From contig CAAFWV010000080.1 in assembly GCA_900766815.1 (NCBI GenBank), positions 1-42,293 of the forward strand: a stretch of 42,293 nucleotides of DNA. Direction: 5' to 3'. Shown in pieces: positions 24,264 to 34,876 of this stretch. Source of the stretch: Lachnospiraceae bacterium. GTDB lineage: Bacteria; Bacillota; Clostridia; Lachnospirales; Lachnospiraceae. How positions within the stretch are numbered: position 1 is the stretch's first letter; every line of letters starts with the position of its first letter. Below the pieces are notes generated by a model. It was not told where the DNA came from, ran no database searches, and was given only the letters and a program-made list of their open reading frames with translations. Made by a program: the position numbers and the translations under genes.

Positions 24264-25694
24264 ATGACAAGAGAACAGTACAATACCCTTGCGGTTACAG
24301 ACTTAAGAGAAATCGCAAAGACAAGAGGAATTAAGGGAACCTCTAAGATGGTCAAGGCTCAGCTTATTGATGAGATGCTTGCACTTGATGAGAAGGAGAA
24401 CGCAGCTAAGACGGAGGCTGCAGCACCTCAGGCTGCTCCGGCACAGAATGTGGTTGCTCCGGCTCAGACCAAGGACAACAAGGATAATAAGGACAACAAG
24501 GACAGCAAGGATAAGGAAGCAGCTGATAAGAATACAGAGAAGAGCCCTGAGGAAATCAAGGCACTTGACAGTGGCGTTACCGTAAACGGAATACTTGAGG
24601 TTATGGGTGACGGCTTCGGATTTATCAGAGTGGATGATTATGTTCCCGGTAACAATGATATCTATGTTGCTCCGAACCTTGTCAAGAAGCATAACCTTAA
24701 GACCGGTGACATCATTGTGGGTAATACTAAGATTAAGACATCGGCAGAGAAGTTTGCTGCACTTCTTTATATTACAACAGTAAACGGCATTCCGATTGAT
24801 ATGTGGTCAAGAAAGCATAATTTTGAGGACTTAACACCTATCTTCCCCAATGAGAAGATAAAGCTTGAGACAAAGAGTGGTGCCGTATCCATGAGAATCA
24901 TGGATATCCTCTGTCCGGTCGGTAAGGGTCAGAGAGGTATGATTGTATCTCCTCCTAAGGCAGGTAAGACAACCCTCCTCAAGGAAGTAGCTAATTCTGT
25001 TAAGACCAATAATCCTGAGGTATATCTTATCATCCTTCTTATCGATGAGAGACCTGAGGAAGTAACAGATATAAGAGAGTCTGTTATGGGTAAGAATGTG
25101 GAGATTATCGACTCCACCTTCGATGAGCTGCCTGAGCATCATAAGAGAGTATCGGAGATGGCAGTTGAGAGAGCTAAGAGACTGGTTGAGTTTGGTCAGG
25201 ATGTAATGATTCTTGTTGACAGTATAACAAGACTTACACGTGCCTATAACATCACGGTTCCGCCGTCAGGAAGAACCTTATCGGGTGGTCTTGATCCGGT
25301 GGCACTGCATATGCCTAAGAAGTTCTTCGGTGCCGCAAGAAATATGCGTGAGGGTGGAAGCCTTACAATCCTTGCAACTGCACTTGTTGAAACGGGCAGC
25401 AAGATGGATGATGTTGTATACGAGGAATTCAAGGGAACCGGTAATATGGAAATGGTTCTCAGCAGGAAGCTGTCAGAGAAGAGAGTATTCCCTGCAATTG
25501 ATATACTTAAATCAGGTACCAGAAGAGACGACCTCCTCTTAGATGAGAAGGAAACAGAGGCTATGAATACCATAAGGAGAGCCTTCAGCGGACTTAAGGC
25601 AGAAGAGGCGGCTGACAAGGTTATTGATCTATTCTCGCGTACCAGAACCAATGAAGAATTCTGCAGGATGATGAAGACTATAAGTCTTATCTGA
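24264..25694 (+). CDS. rho: transcription termination factor Rho
   Basis: A 476-residue hexameric RNA helicase that ends transcription. The N-terminal helical domain (LREIAKTRGIKGTSKMVKAQ) is split from the RNA-binding cold-shock-like domain (GILEVMGDGFGFIR, 109-122) by a low-complexity insertion at about 43-100, first Ala/Pro-rich, then repeated KDN units. The ATPase follows with Walker A PPKAGKTT (230-237), LLIDERPEEV, and the Q-loop/R-loop region (VDSITRLTRAYN; PPSGRTLSGG). A GGAAGG site stands before the ATG. Such insertions are known in Rho of high-GC bacteria and clostridia; here it could affect RNA binding or phase behaviour (inference). Confidence 0.96.
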   Translation: MTREQYNTLAVTDLREIAKTRGIKGTSKMVKAQLIDEMLALDEKENAAKTEAAAPQAAPAQNVVAPAQTKDNKDNKDNKDSKDKEAADKNTEKSPEEIKALDSGVTVNGILEVMGDGFGFIRVDDYVPGNNDIYVAPNLVKKHNLKTGDIIVGNTKIKTSAEKFAALLYITTVNGIPIDMWSRKHNFEDLTPIFPNEKIKLETKSGAVSMRIMDILCPVGKGQRGMIVSPPKAGKTTLLKEVANSVKTNNPEVYLIILLIDERPEEVTDIRESVMGKNVEIIDSTFDELPEHHKRVSEMAVERAKRLVEFGQDVMILVDSITRLTRAYNITVPPSGRTLSGGLDPVALHMPKKFFGAARNMREGGSLTILATALVETGSKMDDVVYEEFKGTGNMEMVLSRKLSEKRVFPAIDILKSGTRRDDLLLDEKETEAMNTIRRAFSGLKAEEAADKVIDLFSRTRTNEEFCRMMKTISLI

Positions 25695-25770
25695 TACAGA
25701 CGAAAGCAAAGCATAGCATTGCCGTGAATTGCTCACATGATAAAAGCGCCTGAGAATTAAAAATTAGGTC

Positions 25771-25799
25771 TTGCGAAAAAAATATTACTGTGATACAAT
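25771..25799 (+). promoter_or_regulatory. promoter of rpmE
   Basis: TTGCGA (25771-25776), 17 bp, TACAAT (25794-25799), with TGA just before the -10 (extended -10). The start would be near 25806, leaving a leader of about 60 nt ahead of rpmE. Confidence 0.65.
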
Positions 25800-25866
25800 C
25801 ATAAAGCTGTCTGTGATGAGACAGAACGGGTGAGAACATTATTACTTGATATAGAGAGGTGAAAGC

Positions 25867-26073
25867 ATGAGAGAAGGTATCCATCCTGAGTATTATCAGG
25901 CAACAGTTACTTGCAACTGCGGTAACACATTCGTAACCGGTTCAACCAAGCCGGAGATTCACGTGGAAGTATGCAGCAAGTGCCATTCATTCTACACAGG
26001 CCAGCAGAAGACTGCCAGAGCTGATGGACGTATTGATAAGTTCAACAAGAAGTATGGCGTTACAAGTAAGTAA
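25867..26073 (+). CDS. rpmE: 50S ribosomal protein L31 (zinc-binding type)
   Basis: A 68-residue ribosomal protein of normal length. The four metal ligands Cys16, Cys18, Cys36 and Cys39 are present (TCNCGN; VCSKCHSFYTGQQK), so this is the zinc-containing C+ form rather than the zinc-free paralogue made under zinc limitation. It is preceded by its own promoter and GAGAGGTG, and followed by a terminator that separates it from the DUF1385 gene. Confidence 0.97.
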   Translation: MREGIHPEYYQATVTCNCGNTFVTGSTKPEIHVEVCSKCHSFYTGQQKTARADGRIDKFNKKYGVTSK

Positions 26074-26086
26074 GAAGTACACTGTT

Positions 26087-26120
26087 AAGGTTGAGGTCGA
26101 TACGATCTCAACCTTTTGTT
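26087..26120 (+). terminator. terminator after rpmE
   Basis: AAGGTTGAG...TCG pairs with CGA...CTCAACCTT around an ATA loop, followed by TTTTGTTGTTT. It lies 14 bp after rpmE and 26 bp before the next ATG, so it may attenuate rather than end transcription into the prmC-prfA genes. Confidence 0.8.
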
Positions 26121-26145
26121 GTTTATAGAAAGACCGGAGGAGAAT

Positions 26146-27138
26146 ATGGCCGGAAAGAGACGTATGTGCACATCAGGCATCGGCGGACAGGCTGTGCTTG
26201 AGGGCGTAATGATGAAGAATAAGGATCTCTATGCTGTTGCGGTAAGGAAGCCCGACGGTGAAATAGAGGTTGAACAGCAGGAGTATCACAGCATTGCACA
26301 CGGAGTGAAATTCTGCAAGCTGCCGTTTATCAGGGGAATCTTTAATTTTATCGATTCCATGATTCTCGGAATGAGATGTCTTGATTATTCTGCAAGCTTT
26401 TATGAGGAAGAGGACACCGCTAAGGAAAGCAGGGTGGAGAAGGAGATTAATGAGAAGAAGGAGAAGGTTTTCTCCGCAATTACAGTAGTTATTTCCTTTA
26501 TTATAGCCATCGCTCTATTTATGGTGCTGCCATATTTCCTGTCGACACTGCTTGAGAAGTATGTGAGAAATGCATCGGTCCTCGGGATTTTCGAGGGCAT
26601 AATAAGACTCGCAATTTTTCTGATATATACCGTTGCAATCACTGCCATGAAGGATATTAAGCGACTGTACCAGTATCATGGTGCGGAGCATAAGTGCATC
26701 AATTGCATCGAGCATGGAATGGAGCTCAACGTTCACAATGTTAAGAGGTCGAGCCGTTTCCACAGACGCTGCGGCACAAGCTTCCTTCTGTTTGTTATGG
26801 TTGTCAGCATCCTTGTGTTTATGTGTATTCAGGTGGACAACAGGGTGCTGCGCGTATTGCTTCGAATATTGCTTATTCCTGTAATTGCGGGCATTTCTTA
26901 TGAGCTTATCAGGCTCGCGGGCAGAAGCGACAACATTCTGGTTCGTATTATTTCGGCGCCGGGCATAGCCCTTCAGAAGCTCACTACCAAGGAGCCTGAT
27001 GATGATATGATAGAGGTTGCCATTAAGTCAGTTGAGGCCGTTTTTGACTGGAGAAGCTTCCTTAATGAGAGCTTTAAGGAGGATACGTCAGATAAGCCTG
27101 CGGCAAAAGCGCCCGCCGAGGTTGAGATACTAAGTTAG
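26146..27138 (+). CDS. DUF1385 membrane protein
   Basis: A 330-residue membrane protein of the DUF1385 family, function unknown. Family signatures are GIGGQAVLEGVMM near the N-terminus and YHGAEHKCINCIEHG in the middle, the latter with His and Cys residues that suggest a metal site. Four or more hydrophobic segments follow a charged stretch rich in Glu and Lys near residues 85-105. The start at 26146 has GGAGGAG just upstream; an in-frame ATG at 26116 lies in the rpmE terminator tail. The rpmE-DUF1385-prmC-prfA order is widespread in Firmicutes. Confidence 0.88.
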   Translation: MAGKRRMCTSGIGGQAVLEGVMMKNKDLYAVAVRKPDGEIEVEQQEYHSIAHGVKFCKLPFIRGIFNFIDSMILGMRCLDYSASFYEEEDTAKESRVEKEINEKKEKVFSAITVVISFIIAIALFMVLPYFLSTLLEKYVRNASVLGIFEGIIRLAIFLIYTVAITAMKDIKRLYQYHGAEHKCINCIEHGMELNVHNVKRSSRFHRRCGTSFLLFVMVVSILVFMCIQVDNRVLRVLLRILLIPVIAGISYELIRLAGRSDNILVRIISAPGIALQKLTTKEPDDDMIEVAIKSVEAVFDWRSFLNESFKEDTSDKPAAKAPAEVEILS

Positions 27139-27157
27139 GGTTTGGCTAAACTAAGAT

Positions 27158-28000
27158 ATGAAGCTGAGTGAACTGTACAGTTTGTTTGTCGATACATTGA
27201 GTAAGAGCGGTTTTGCCGAGGCAGAGAGCGACAGCAGACTAATCTTTGAATATATTGCAGGCATTGACAGGGTGAAGCTTACCCTTGACAGGGATATGGA
27301 ACTTGAGCCTGATGTCGAGGAGAAGCTTAAGGAGGCGCTTGATAAGCGCCTGACTCATATGCCGGTGCAATATATTACCGGATACCAGAATTTCATGGGG
27401 CTGGAGTTTAAGGTAACGGAGGATGTGCTTATTCCGAGGATGGATACGGAGACTCTGGTTGAAGAGGTGCTGCGTCTGGGTCTAAGCAATGTCAGGGTGC
27501 TGGATTTATGCACAGGAAGCGGTTGCATACTGCTCAGTATTCTTAAATATGTCTATGGAAGCAGTGGCGTTGGAGTGGATATTTCCGATGGAGCGCTGAG
27601 GGTAGCAGGGGCTAACAGTGAGGCACTTGGTATAGATGCGACCTTCATTAAGAGTGATATGTTTGAGAGTATTCCGCGTGATGAGCGCTTTGACATTATT
27701 GTCAGTAATCCGCCGTATATTAAGAGTAATGTTATTGAGACTCTCATGAGTGAGGTTAAGGACTATGAACCGATGTCGGCACTTGACGGTAGTGCGGATG
27801 GGCTGAGGTTCTATAGGATTATCGCAGACAGAGCACCTGAATTCTTAAATAAGGGCGGCATGCTCTTCGTAGAGATAGGCTATGACCAGGGAGAGGAAGT
27901 AAGTGCGCTCATTACCGAGGCAGGCTTTACGGATGTTCAGGTTATTAAGGACCTGTCAGGACTTGACAGAGTGGTGTCAGGAAGAATTGGATTAATATAG
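27158..28000 (+). CDS. prmC: release factor glutamine methyltransferase PrmC
   Basis: A 280-residue AdoMet-dependent methyltransferase that modifies the Gln of the GGQ motif of release factors. The small helical N-terminal domain (1-85) carries the release-factor contact surface, the AdoMet loop is LDLCTGSGCILLS (115-127), and the catalytic NPPY is at 184-187. Its substrate gene prfA follows 17 bp downstream. Confidence 0.96.
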   Translation: MKLSELYSLFVDTLSKSGFAEAESDSRLIFEYIAGIDRVKLTLDRDMELEPDVEEKLKEALDKRLTHMPVQYITGYQNFMGLEFKVTEDVLIPRMDTETLVEEVLRLGLSNVRVLDLCTGSGCILLSILKYVYGSSGVGVDISDGALRVAGANSEALGIDATFIKSDMFESIPRDERFDIIVSNPPYIKSNVIETLMSEVKDYEPMSALDGSADGLRFYRIIADRAPEFLNKGGMLFVEIGYDQGEEVSALITEAGFTDVQVIKDLSGLDRVVSGRIGLI

Positions 28001-28017
28001 AGAGACGAGGATAGATT

Positions 28018-29088
28018 ATGTTCGATAAATTGGAAGATCTGCTTCATCGATTTGAGGAGATTATGAATGAGCTCAGTGAACCCGGGGTGGCCAATGACCA
28101 GAAGAGATTCACCTCTCTTATGAAGGAGCAGTCGGATTTATCTCCAATCGTAGAGGCATATAAGGAATATAAGACCAAGAAGCAGGATGTGGCAGATTCT
28201 CTTGAACTCTTAGAGAGTGAGTCTGATGAAGACATGAGGGAGATGCTTAAGGAAGAGCTTAACGATGCCAAGAAGAGGATTGAGGAGTTAGAGGATAAGC
28301 TTAAGATTCTTCTCCTTCCCAAGGATCCTAATGATGATAAGAATGTAATTGTGGAAATCAGAGCCGGTGCGGGCGGAGATGAGTCGGCACTCTTTGCTGC
28401 TGAGATCTACAGGATGTATATGCACTATGCCGACAGCCGTCATTGGAAGACGGAGACCATGGAAATGGAAGAAATCGGTATTGGCGGAATGAAGAGTGTA
28501 ACCTTCATGATCTCAGGAGCCGGAGCTTATTCTGTTATGAAGTATGAGTCCGGTGTACACAGAGTACAGAGAGTACCGGAGACAGAGTCGGGCGGCAGAA
28601 TCCATACATCAACCATTACAGTAGCGGTGATGCCGGAGGCAGAAGAGGTGGATATCGAGATTAATGATAAGGATATCCGTATTGATGTATGCCGTGCATC
28701 GGGAGCAGGCGGTCAGTGTGTCAATACCACAGACTCTGCTGTAAGACTTACACATTATCCTACAGGAATTGTAATCTATTCCCAGACTGAGAAGAGCCAG
28801 CTTCAGAATAAGAACAAGGCATTTGCCCTGCTTCGTACCAAGCTGTATGACATGAAGCTTCAGGAGGCTCATGATGCTGAGGCAGACTTAAGAAGAAGTC
28901 AGGTCGGAACAGGTGACAGGTCTGAGAAGATCCGTACCTACAACTTCCCTCAGGGAAGAGTGACAGATCACAGAATCAATCTTACGCTGTATAAGCTTGA
29001 TAAGATTATGAACGGTGACATTCAGGAGATTATTGATGCCTGCATAGCAGCCGACCAGGCGGCTAAGCTGCTCAAGATGAATGCCTGA
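28018..29088 (+). CDS. prfA: peptide chain release factor 1
   Basis: A 356-residue class I release factor reading UAG and UAA. The hydrolysis motif GGQ is at 231-233, and the codon-recognition tripeptide is PET at 187-189 (PAT in E. coli). Odd detail: the residue after GGQ is Cys (GGQCVNTTDSAVR) where E. coli has His. Domain order and length are normal, beginning with the coiled-coil domain (1-105). It follows prmC by 17 bp; a terminator at 29125-29165 ends the operon. Confidence 0.97.
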   Translation: MFDKLEDLLHRFEEIMNELSEPGVANDQKRFTSLMKEQSDLSPIVEAYKEYKTKKQDVADSLELLESESDEDMREMLKEELNDAKKRIEELEDKLKILLLPKDPNDDKNVIVEIRAGAGGDESALFAAEIYRMYMHYADSRHWKTETMEMEEIGIGGMKSVTFMISGAGAYSVMKYESGVHRVQRVPETESGGRIHTSTITVAVMPEAEEVDIEINDKDIRIDVCRASGAGGQCVNTTDSAVRLTHYPTGIVIYSQTEKSQLQNKNKAFALLRTKLYDMKLQEAHDAEADLRRSQVGTGDRSEKIRTYNFPQGRVTDHRINLTLYKLDKIMNGDIQEIIDACIAADQAAKLLKMNA

Positions 29089-29124
29089 TTTTACTTCACA
29101 GATTAAAAACTTATTGATAAAATA

Positions 29125-29165
29125 TACAGTGTCCGATTATGCATCGGACGCTGTATTTTATTTGA
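29125..29165 (+). terminator. terminator after prfA
   Basis: TACAGTGTCCGAT (29125-29137) and ATCGGACGCTGTA (29143-29155) form a stem with one internal mismatch, followed by TTTTATTT. It ends 13 bp before the next ATG. Confidence 0.85.
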
Positions 29166-29177
29166 AGAGGTGATATC

Positions 29178-30023
29178 ATGCCCGCAACCTATGCGCACTA
29201 TAAGTTTGGAGAAGCGGTAAAGGGAAGCTTTCCTGAGGACAAGAAAGAAATCAGGGACATAATTGACAGAAATGTGGATTTATTCAGCTTTGGTCTTCAC
29301 GGACCGGATATTTTCTTCTATTATCATCCGATAATACCCAATGACGTTAAGATAATAGGTCCTCTGATGCATGAAGACAGAGGGTGGACCTTTTTCCATG
29401 AATCAGCCGTTCTCATCAATTCAGAGGGCGACAGTACAAGAAGGGAGAAGATGTTTGCCTATATTGCGGGCTTTATCTGTCATTTCATTCTGGATACGAA
29501 GTGTCACGGATATATTGCGGACAGAATGGAGGCTTCAGGACTCAGTCATACTGAGATAGAGGGACAGTTCGACAGATATCTTATGGTAAAGGATGGTCTT
29601 GATCCTATTACCTATAAGCCTACAGCTCACCTGAAGCCTACTAAGGCTACTGCTGATATTATGGCTGTTTTCTTTGGCGGAGAACCCGAGATGGAGGAGG
29701 TGCTTAACCGTATGGTTGACTTCCTCAATATGATAGTGACCGGTTCGGTATTAAAGAGACTGTATTTTGATGCGGTTATGCTTCTTCTTGGCAGATATAA
29801 GAAGCTTCACGGTATATTCATGAGCAGGAAGCCAAATCGTAAGTGCATGGACAGTAACGAAGAGCTTGAACGCAGACTAATTGAGGCTTCGGGTAAAGCC
29901 ATGGAATTAATATGTAAATATTATGTATATATTTCTGATTCTGATGCAATTGCTATGGGCAGTGTAACCGACAGGATATATAATTATACCTATGGGGCGC
30001 ATTATATGGGCGACAAAGAGTAA
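29178..30023 (+). CDS. zinc-dependent phospholipase C-like protein
   Basis: A 281-residue helical protein of the zinc-dependent phospholipase C family (PF00882 type). His/Asp ligand candidates are spread as in that family: YAHYKFG (1-10), HGPDIFFYYHP, FHESAVL and GFICHFILDTKCHGYI. No signal peptide is visible, so it is probably cytoplasmic rather than a secreted toxin, and its substrate is unknown; such proteins are common and uncharacterised in Lachnospiraceae. GAGGTGA lies before the start, 13 bp after the prfA terminator. Confidence 0.8.
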   Translation: MPATYAHYKFGEAVKGSFPEDKKEIRDIIDRNVDLFSFGLHGPDIFFYYHPIIPNDVKIIGPLMHEDRGWTFFHESAVLINSEGDSTRREKMFAYIAGFICHFILDTKCHGYIADRMEASGLSHTEIEGQFDRYLMVKDGLDPITYKPTAHLKPTKATADIMAVFFGGEPEMEEVLNRMVDFLNMIVTGSVLKRLYFDAVMLLLGRYKKLHGIFMSRKPNRKCMDSNEELERRLIEASGKAMELICKYYVYISDSDAIAMGSVTDRIYNYTYGAHYMGDKE

Positions 30024-30073
30024 GGTATGGATGCATTTTATTTAAATGCATGTATTCAATGAGGGAGAAAGTG

Positions 30074-31309
<1,236 letters not shown>

Positions 31310-31340
31310 CCTAAGAATCAAAATAAAAGGGTATAAATTT

Positions 31341-32813
31341 ATGAAAATCAGTGAACTGCTAAACGGTGTAATAATTGAAATAGTTAGAGGTGCAGAAGAC
31401 AGAGAGATAACAGAGGTGGTCTATGATAACAGAAAGCTCACCGAGGGCTGTCTCTTCGTATGTATTGTTGGAGCCAACTTTGACGGACATTCGGCAATTG
31501 GGGACGCTGTGAAGGCTAAGGCTGCAGCTGTTGTCGTAAGCAGGGAGGTTGACATACCTGAGGAATCTGATATTACGGTAATTCGTGTTGAGGATACCCG
31601 CTATGCCATGGCTTTTATTGCAGCCAATGTTAACGGCAATCCCGCACTTAAGCTTAAGACAATCGGTGTTACCGGAACCAAGGGCAAGACCACGGTTACA
31701 TACATGATAAAGAGTATTCTCGAGCAGGCAGGTCACAAGGTGGGCCTTGTCGGTACCATTGAGACGATAATCGGTGATAAGCATTATCCGTCCAAGAATA
31801 CCACTCCGGATTCATATCTTCTTCAGGAATATTTCAAGGAGATGGTGGATGCGGGAATTGATACTGTGGTAATGGAGGTGTCCAGCCAGGGACTTATGCT
31901 CCACAGAACCCAGGGCTTTGTCTTTGATTTCGGAATCTTCACCAACATTGAGCCTGACCACATCGGACCTAATGAGCATAAGGACTTTGAGGATTATATT
32001 CACTGCAAGAGTCTGCTGTTTAAGCAGTGTAAGATAGGAATCGTCAATGGAGACGATGAGCATGTAAGTGAGGTTACAAGAGACCATACCTGCAGGCTGT
32101 ATACTTACGGAACGGGTGAAGGCAATGACTATATTGCAACAGATATGAGACTCACCAGGGGAGTTGGACATATCGGTGTTGACTTCCATGTGAAGGGCAG
32201 AACCAATATGGATGTGCAGGTATCAACTCCCGGCAAATTCTCTGTATACAATGCTCTCACAGCAGTTGCTCTCTGCGATAACTTCGGTGTAACGGAAGCA
32301 GAGGTTCGCAAGGCTCTGAAGGAGGTCAGGGTCAAGGGCAGGATTGAGCTTGTGCATGTATCTGACGACTTCACACTTATGATAGATTATGCACATAATG
32401 CGATGGCACTTGAGAGTCTGCTCAGTACACTTAAGGCCTACAATCCACATAGACTGGTATCCGTATTCGGCTGCGGAGGCAACAGAGACAGAAACAGAAG
32501 ATTCGAGATGGGAGAGGTGAGCGGAAGGTTAGCTGACTTCACCATCATTACATCAGATAATCCCAGGTTCGAGGAGCCGCTTGATATCATGGCTGACATC
32601 GTAACCGGAATTGAGAAGACAGACGGAATATATATAACGATTGCAGACCGCAAGGAAGCAATCCGTTATGCCATTACCCATGGCGAGCCCGGTGACATCA
32701 TAGTGCTTGCCGGCAAGGGTCATGAGGATTATCAGGAAATAAAGGGAGTGAAATATCCTATGGATGAGCGGGTGCTCATAGATGAGATTCTGCGTGAGGA
32801 GAATCTGAAATAA
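31341..32813 (+). CDS. murE: UDP-MurNAc-tripeptide synthetase MurE
   Basis: A 490-residue Mur ligase. The P-loop TGTKGKTT (111-118), the carbamylated Lys region HCKSLLF (Lys223) and the amino-acid recognition motif DNPR (406-409) are all visible, with GKGHEDYQ near the end. DNPR is the meso-diaminopimelate signature; Lys-adding enzymes differ there. The cell wall is therefore likely of the DAP type. It adds the third residue to UDP-MurNAc-dipeptide. It stands apart from the division cluster, where mur genes often sit, and precedes priA by 28 bp. Confidence 0.95.
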   Translation: MKISELLNGVIIEIVRGAEDREITEVVYDNRKLTEGCLFVCIVGANFDGHSAIGDAVKAKAAAVVVSREVDIPEESDITVIRVEDTRYAMAFIAANVNGNPALKLKTIGVTGTKGKTTVTYMIKSILEQAGHKVGLVGTIETIIGDKHYPSKNTTPDSYLLQEYFKEMVDAGIDTVVMEVSSQGLMLHRTQGFVFDFGIFTNIEPDHIGPNEHKDFEDYIHCKSLLFKQCKIGIVNGDDEHVSEVTRDHTCRLYTYGTGEGNDYIATDMRLTRGVGHIGVDFHVKGRTNMDVQVSTPGKFSVYNALTAVALCDNFGVTEAEVRKALKEVRVKGRIELVHVSDDFTLMIDYAHNAMALESLLSTLKAYNPHRLVSVFGCGGNRDRNRRFEMGEVSGRLADFTIITSDNPRFEEPLDIMADIVTGIEKTDGIYITIADRKEAIRYAITHGEPGDIIVLAGKGHEDYQEIKGVKYPMDERVLIDEILREENLK

Positions 32814-32841
32814 GATTAGATTAAACGGAGGTCCGGGACTC

Positions 32842-34863
32842 ATGAGATATGCCAACATAATAATCAATATATCCCATGAAGCGGTGGACAGGCCGTTTAC
32901 TTATATTATCCCTGAGGAGCTTGAGAGGGATATCCACCCGGGAACGCGTGTCATGGTTCCCTTCGGCAGAGGCTCCAATCTCAAGGCGGGCTACTGTATT
33001 GCCATAAGTGACAGAAGCGATATCCCTGACGAGAAGCTCAAATCCATTGACCACATAGTGCTTAGTCAGGATGCTGCTTCGGGCAAGCTGTTAGAGCTTG
33101 CTTCCTTCATCAAGGAGCAGTACGGATCGACCATGATTACTGCGCTTAAGCTTGTGCTCCCTGTTAAGAAGCCTGTTAAGAGCAGGCGAAGTGGCCTGAC
33201 CGGCTTTTCTAAAGAAGATTTAGATAATGCAAGGGCTTCCGCGGACATAGTGCTAAATGAGGAACAGCAGTCAGTCGTTAGCGATTTTTCCCGCGAATAC
33301 GATGAGGGCATAAGAAGAACCTACCTTATTCACGGTATTACCGGAAGCGGCAAGACCGAAGTCTATATTGAGATGATTCGTCATGTGGTGAGTCAGGGAA
33401 AGCAGGCTATTGTGCTTATTCCTGAGATTGCTCTGACCTATCAGACCAGGCTCAGGTTCATGAAATATTTTGGCGACAGGGTGAGTATCATGAATTCGAC
33501 GCTGGCGCAGGGTGAGCGATATGACCACTGCATGAGGGCCAAGGAGGGCCTTGTGGATGTAGTGATTGGTCCCAGGTCGGCACTGTTTACGCCCTTTGAG
33601 AAGGTGGGGATAATCGTAATCGATGAGGAGCACGAGACGACCTATAAGAGCGAGAACATGCCCAGGTATCATGCCAGGGAAATAGCAATTAAGCTTGCTT
33701 CAATGCATAATGCCAGTGTAGTGCTTGGGTCTGCAACGCCAAGTATAGACAGCTATTATCATGCCATGCGCGGCGATTATAAACTGTATAAGTTGAATAA
33801 CAGAGCCCTAGGTGGCAGTCTGCCAAGGTGTGAGATCGTGGATCTGAGGGAAGAGCTTAAGGCAGGCAACAGGTCGATATTCAGCAGAAGACTGGCGCAG
33901 CTCTTGGATGAGAAGCTTAGAAGCGGGCAGCAGGCGATGCTGTTTCTGAACAGAAGGGGCTATGCAGGCTTCGTATCCTGCAGAGCCTGCGGAACAGTAA
34001 TTAAGTGTCCGCACTGTGATGTCAGTATGTCTGAGCACAGGGGAGCGGGCAGGATGGTATGCCATTATTGCGGCTATGAGATTCCGATTCCGAAGAAGTG
34101 CCCCAAGTGCGAATCGAAGCTTATCGGTTCCTTCAAGGCAGGTACCGAGCAGATAGAGAATGAGGTAAAGAGGATGTTCCCCAATGTCGGGGTAGTCAGG
34201 ATGGATGCTGATACTACCGGCAGAAAGGGAGACTATGAGAGGATACTTAAAGAATTTAAGTCAGGTAAGGCTCAGGTTCTTATTGGTACCCAGATGATAG
34301 TGAAGGGCCATGATTTTCCACGTGTTACCCTGGTTGGAATAATCGCTGCAGATATATCACTTGGAAGCAGTGATTACAGGGCAAGCGAGAGAACCTTCTC
34401 GCTTCTTACACAGGCTGCGGGCAGAGCAGGCAGGGGAGAACTTCCCGGTGAGGTAGTAATCCAGACCTATCAGCCTGATAATTTCGCAATTAGGCTTGCG
34501 GCAACTCAGGATTATGAGGCCTTCTATAATGAGGAAATCGCATACAGGGATATATGTTCATATCCGCCGGTCAGTGATATTCTGGCGGTTATGATAACAT
34601 CAAAGGATGAGGACGCAGGCTTCATGCTGAGTGACAGGCTGTCCAATTTCGTTAAGATTAAGAGCGATGCAACCCTTATCGGTCCATCAAGAGCCGGTAT
34701 AGGTAAGATAAACGATTATCACAGATTCGTGTTTTACTTAAAGCATTCGGATATGAATGCTTTGGTCAAGGCTAAGGATATAATGGAGGAATACATGGAG
34801 AAGCGTGACCTGCCCGGCAAATGTCATGTTTACTTCGATTTCAATCCCATGAATCCATTCTAA
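32842..34863 (+). CDS. priA: primosomal replication helicase PriA
   Basis: A 673-residue SF2 helicase that restarts stalled forks. N-terminal DNA-binding domain (1-95), Walker A GITGSGKT (165-172), DEEH box (261-264), a zinc-binding region with paired Cys (CRACGTVIKCPHCD; CHYCGYEIPIPKKCPKC), then helicase motifs V-VI (LLTQAAGRAGRGE). It is shorter than most PriA proteins: only about 70 residues separate the N-terminal domain from Walker A, so the winged-helix part seems reduced. GGAGGT lies 9 nt before the start. It overlaps no gene; def follows after 13 bp. Confidence 0.95.
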   Translation: MRYANIIINISHEAVDRPFTYIIPEELERDIHPGTRVMVPFGRGSNLKAGYCIAISDRSDIPDEKLKSIDHIVLSQDAASGKLLELASFIKEQYGSTMITALKLVLPVKKPVKSRRSGLTGFSKEDLDNARASADIVLNEEQQSVVSDFSREYDEGIRRTYLIHGITGSGKTEVYIEMIRHVVSQGKQAIVLIPEIALTYQTRLRFMKYFGDRVSIMNSTLAQGERYDHCMRAKEGLVDVVIGPRSALFTPFEKVGIIVIDEEHETTYKSENMPRYHAREIAIKLASMHNASVVLGSATPSIDSYYHAMRGDYKLYKLNNRALGGSLPRCEIVDLREELKAGNRSIFSRRLAQLLDEKLRSGQQAMLFLNRRGYAGFVSCRACGTVIKCPHCDVSMSEHRGAGRMVCHYCGYEIPIPKKCPKCESKLIGSFKAGTEQIENEVKRMFPNVGVVRMDADTTGRKGDYERILKEFKSGKAQVLIGTQMIVKGHDFPRVTLVGIIAADISLGSSDYRASERTFSLLTQAAGRAGRGELPGEVVIQTYQPDNFAIRLAATQDYEAFYNEEIAYRDICSYPPVSDILAVMITSKDEDAGFMLSDRLSNFVKIKSDATLIGPSRAGIGKINDYHRFVFYLKHSDMNALVKAKDIMEEYMEKRDLPGKCHVYFDFNPMNPF

Positions 34864-34876
34864 GAAGGAGAGAGAA

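Noticed and set aside
24470..24535. Short direct repeats resembling a repeat array
   Set aside because: They are 9-bp in-frame codon repeats within rho coding for KDN units, without spacers, so not a CRISPR array.
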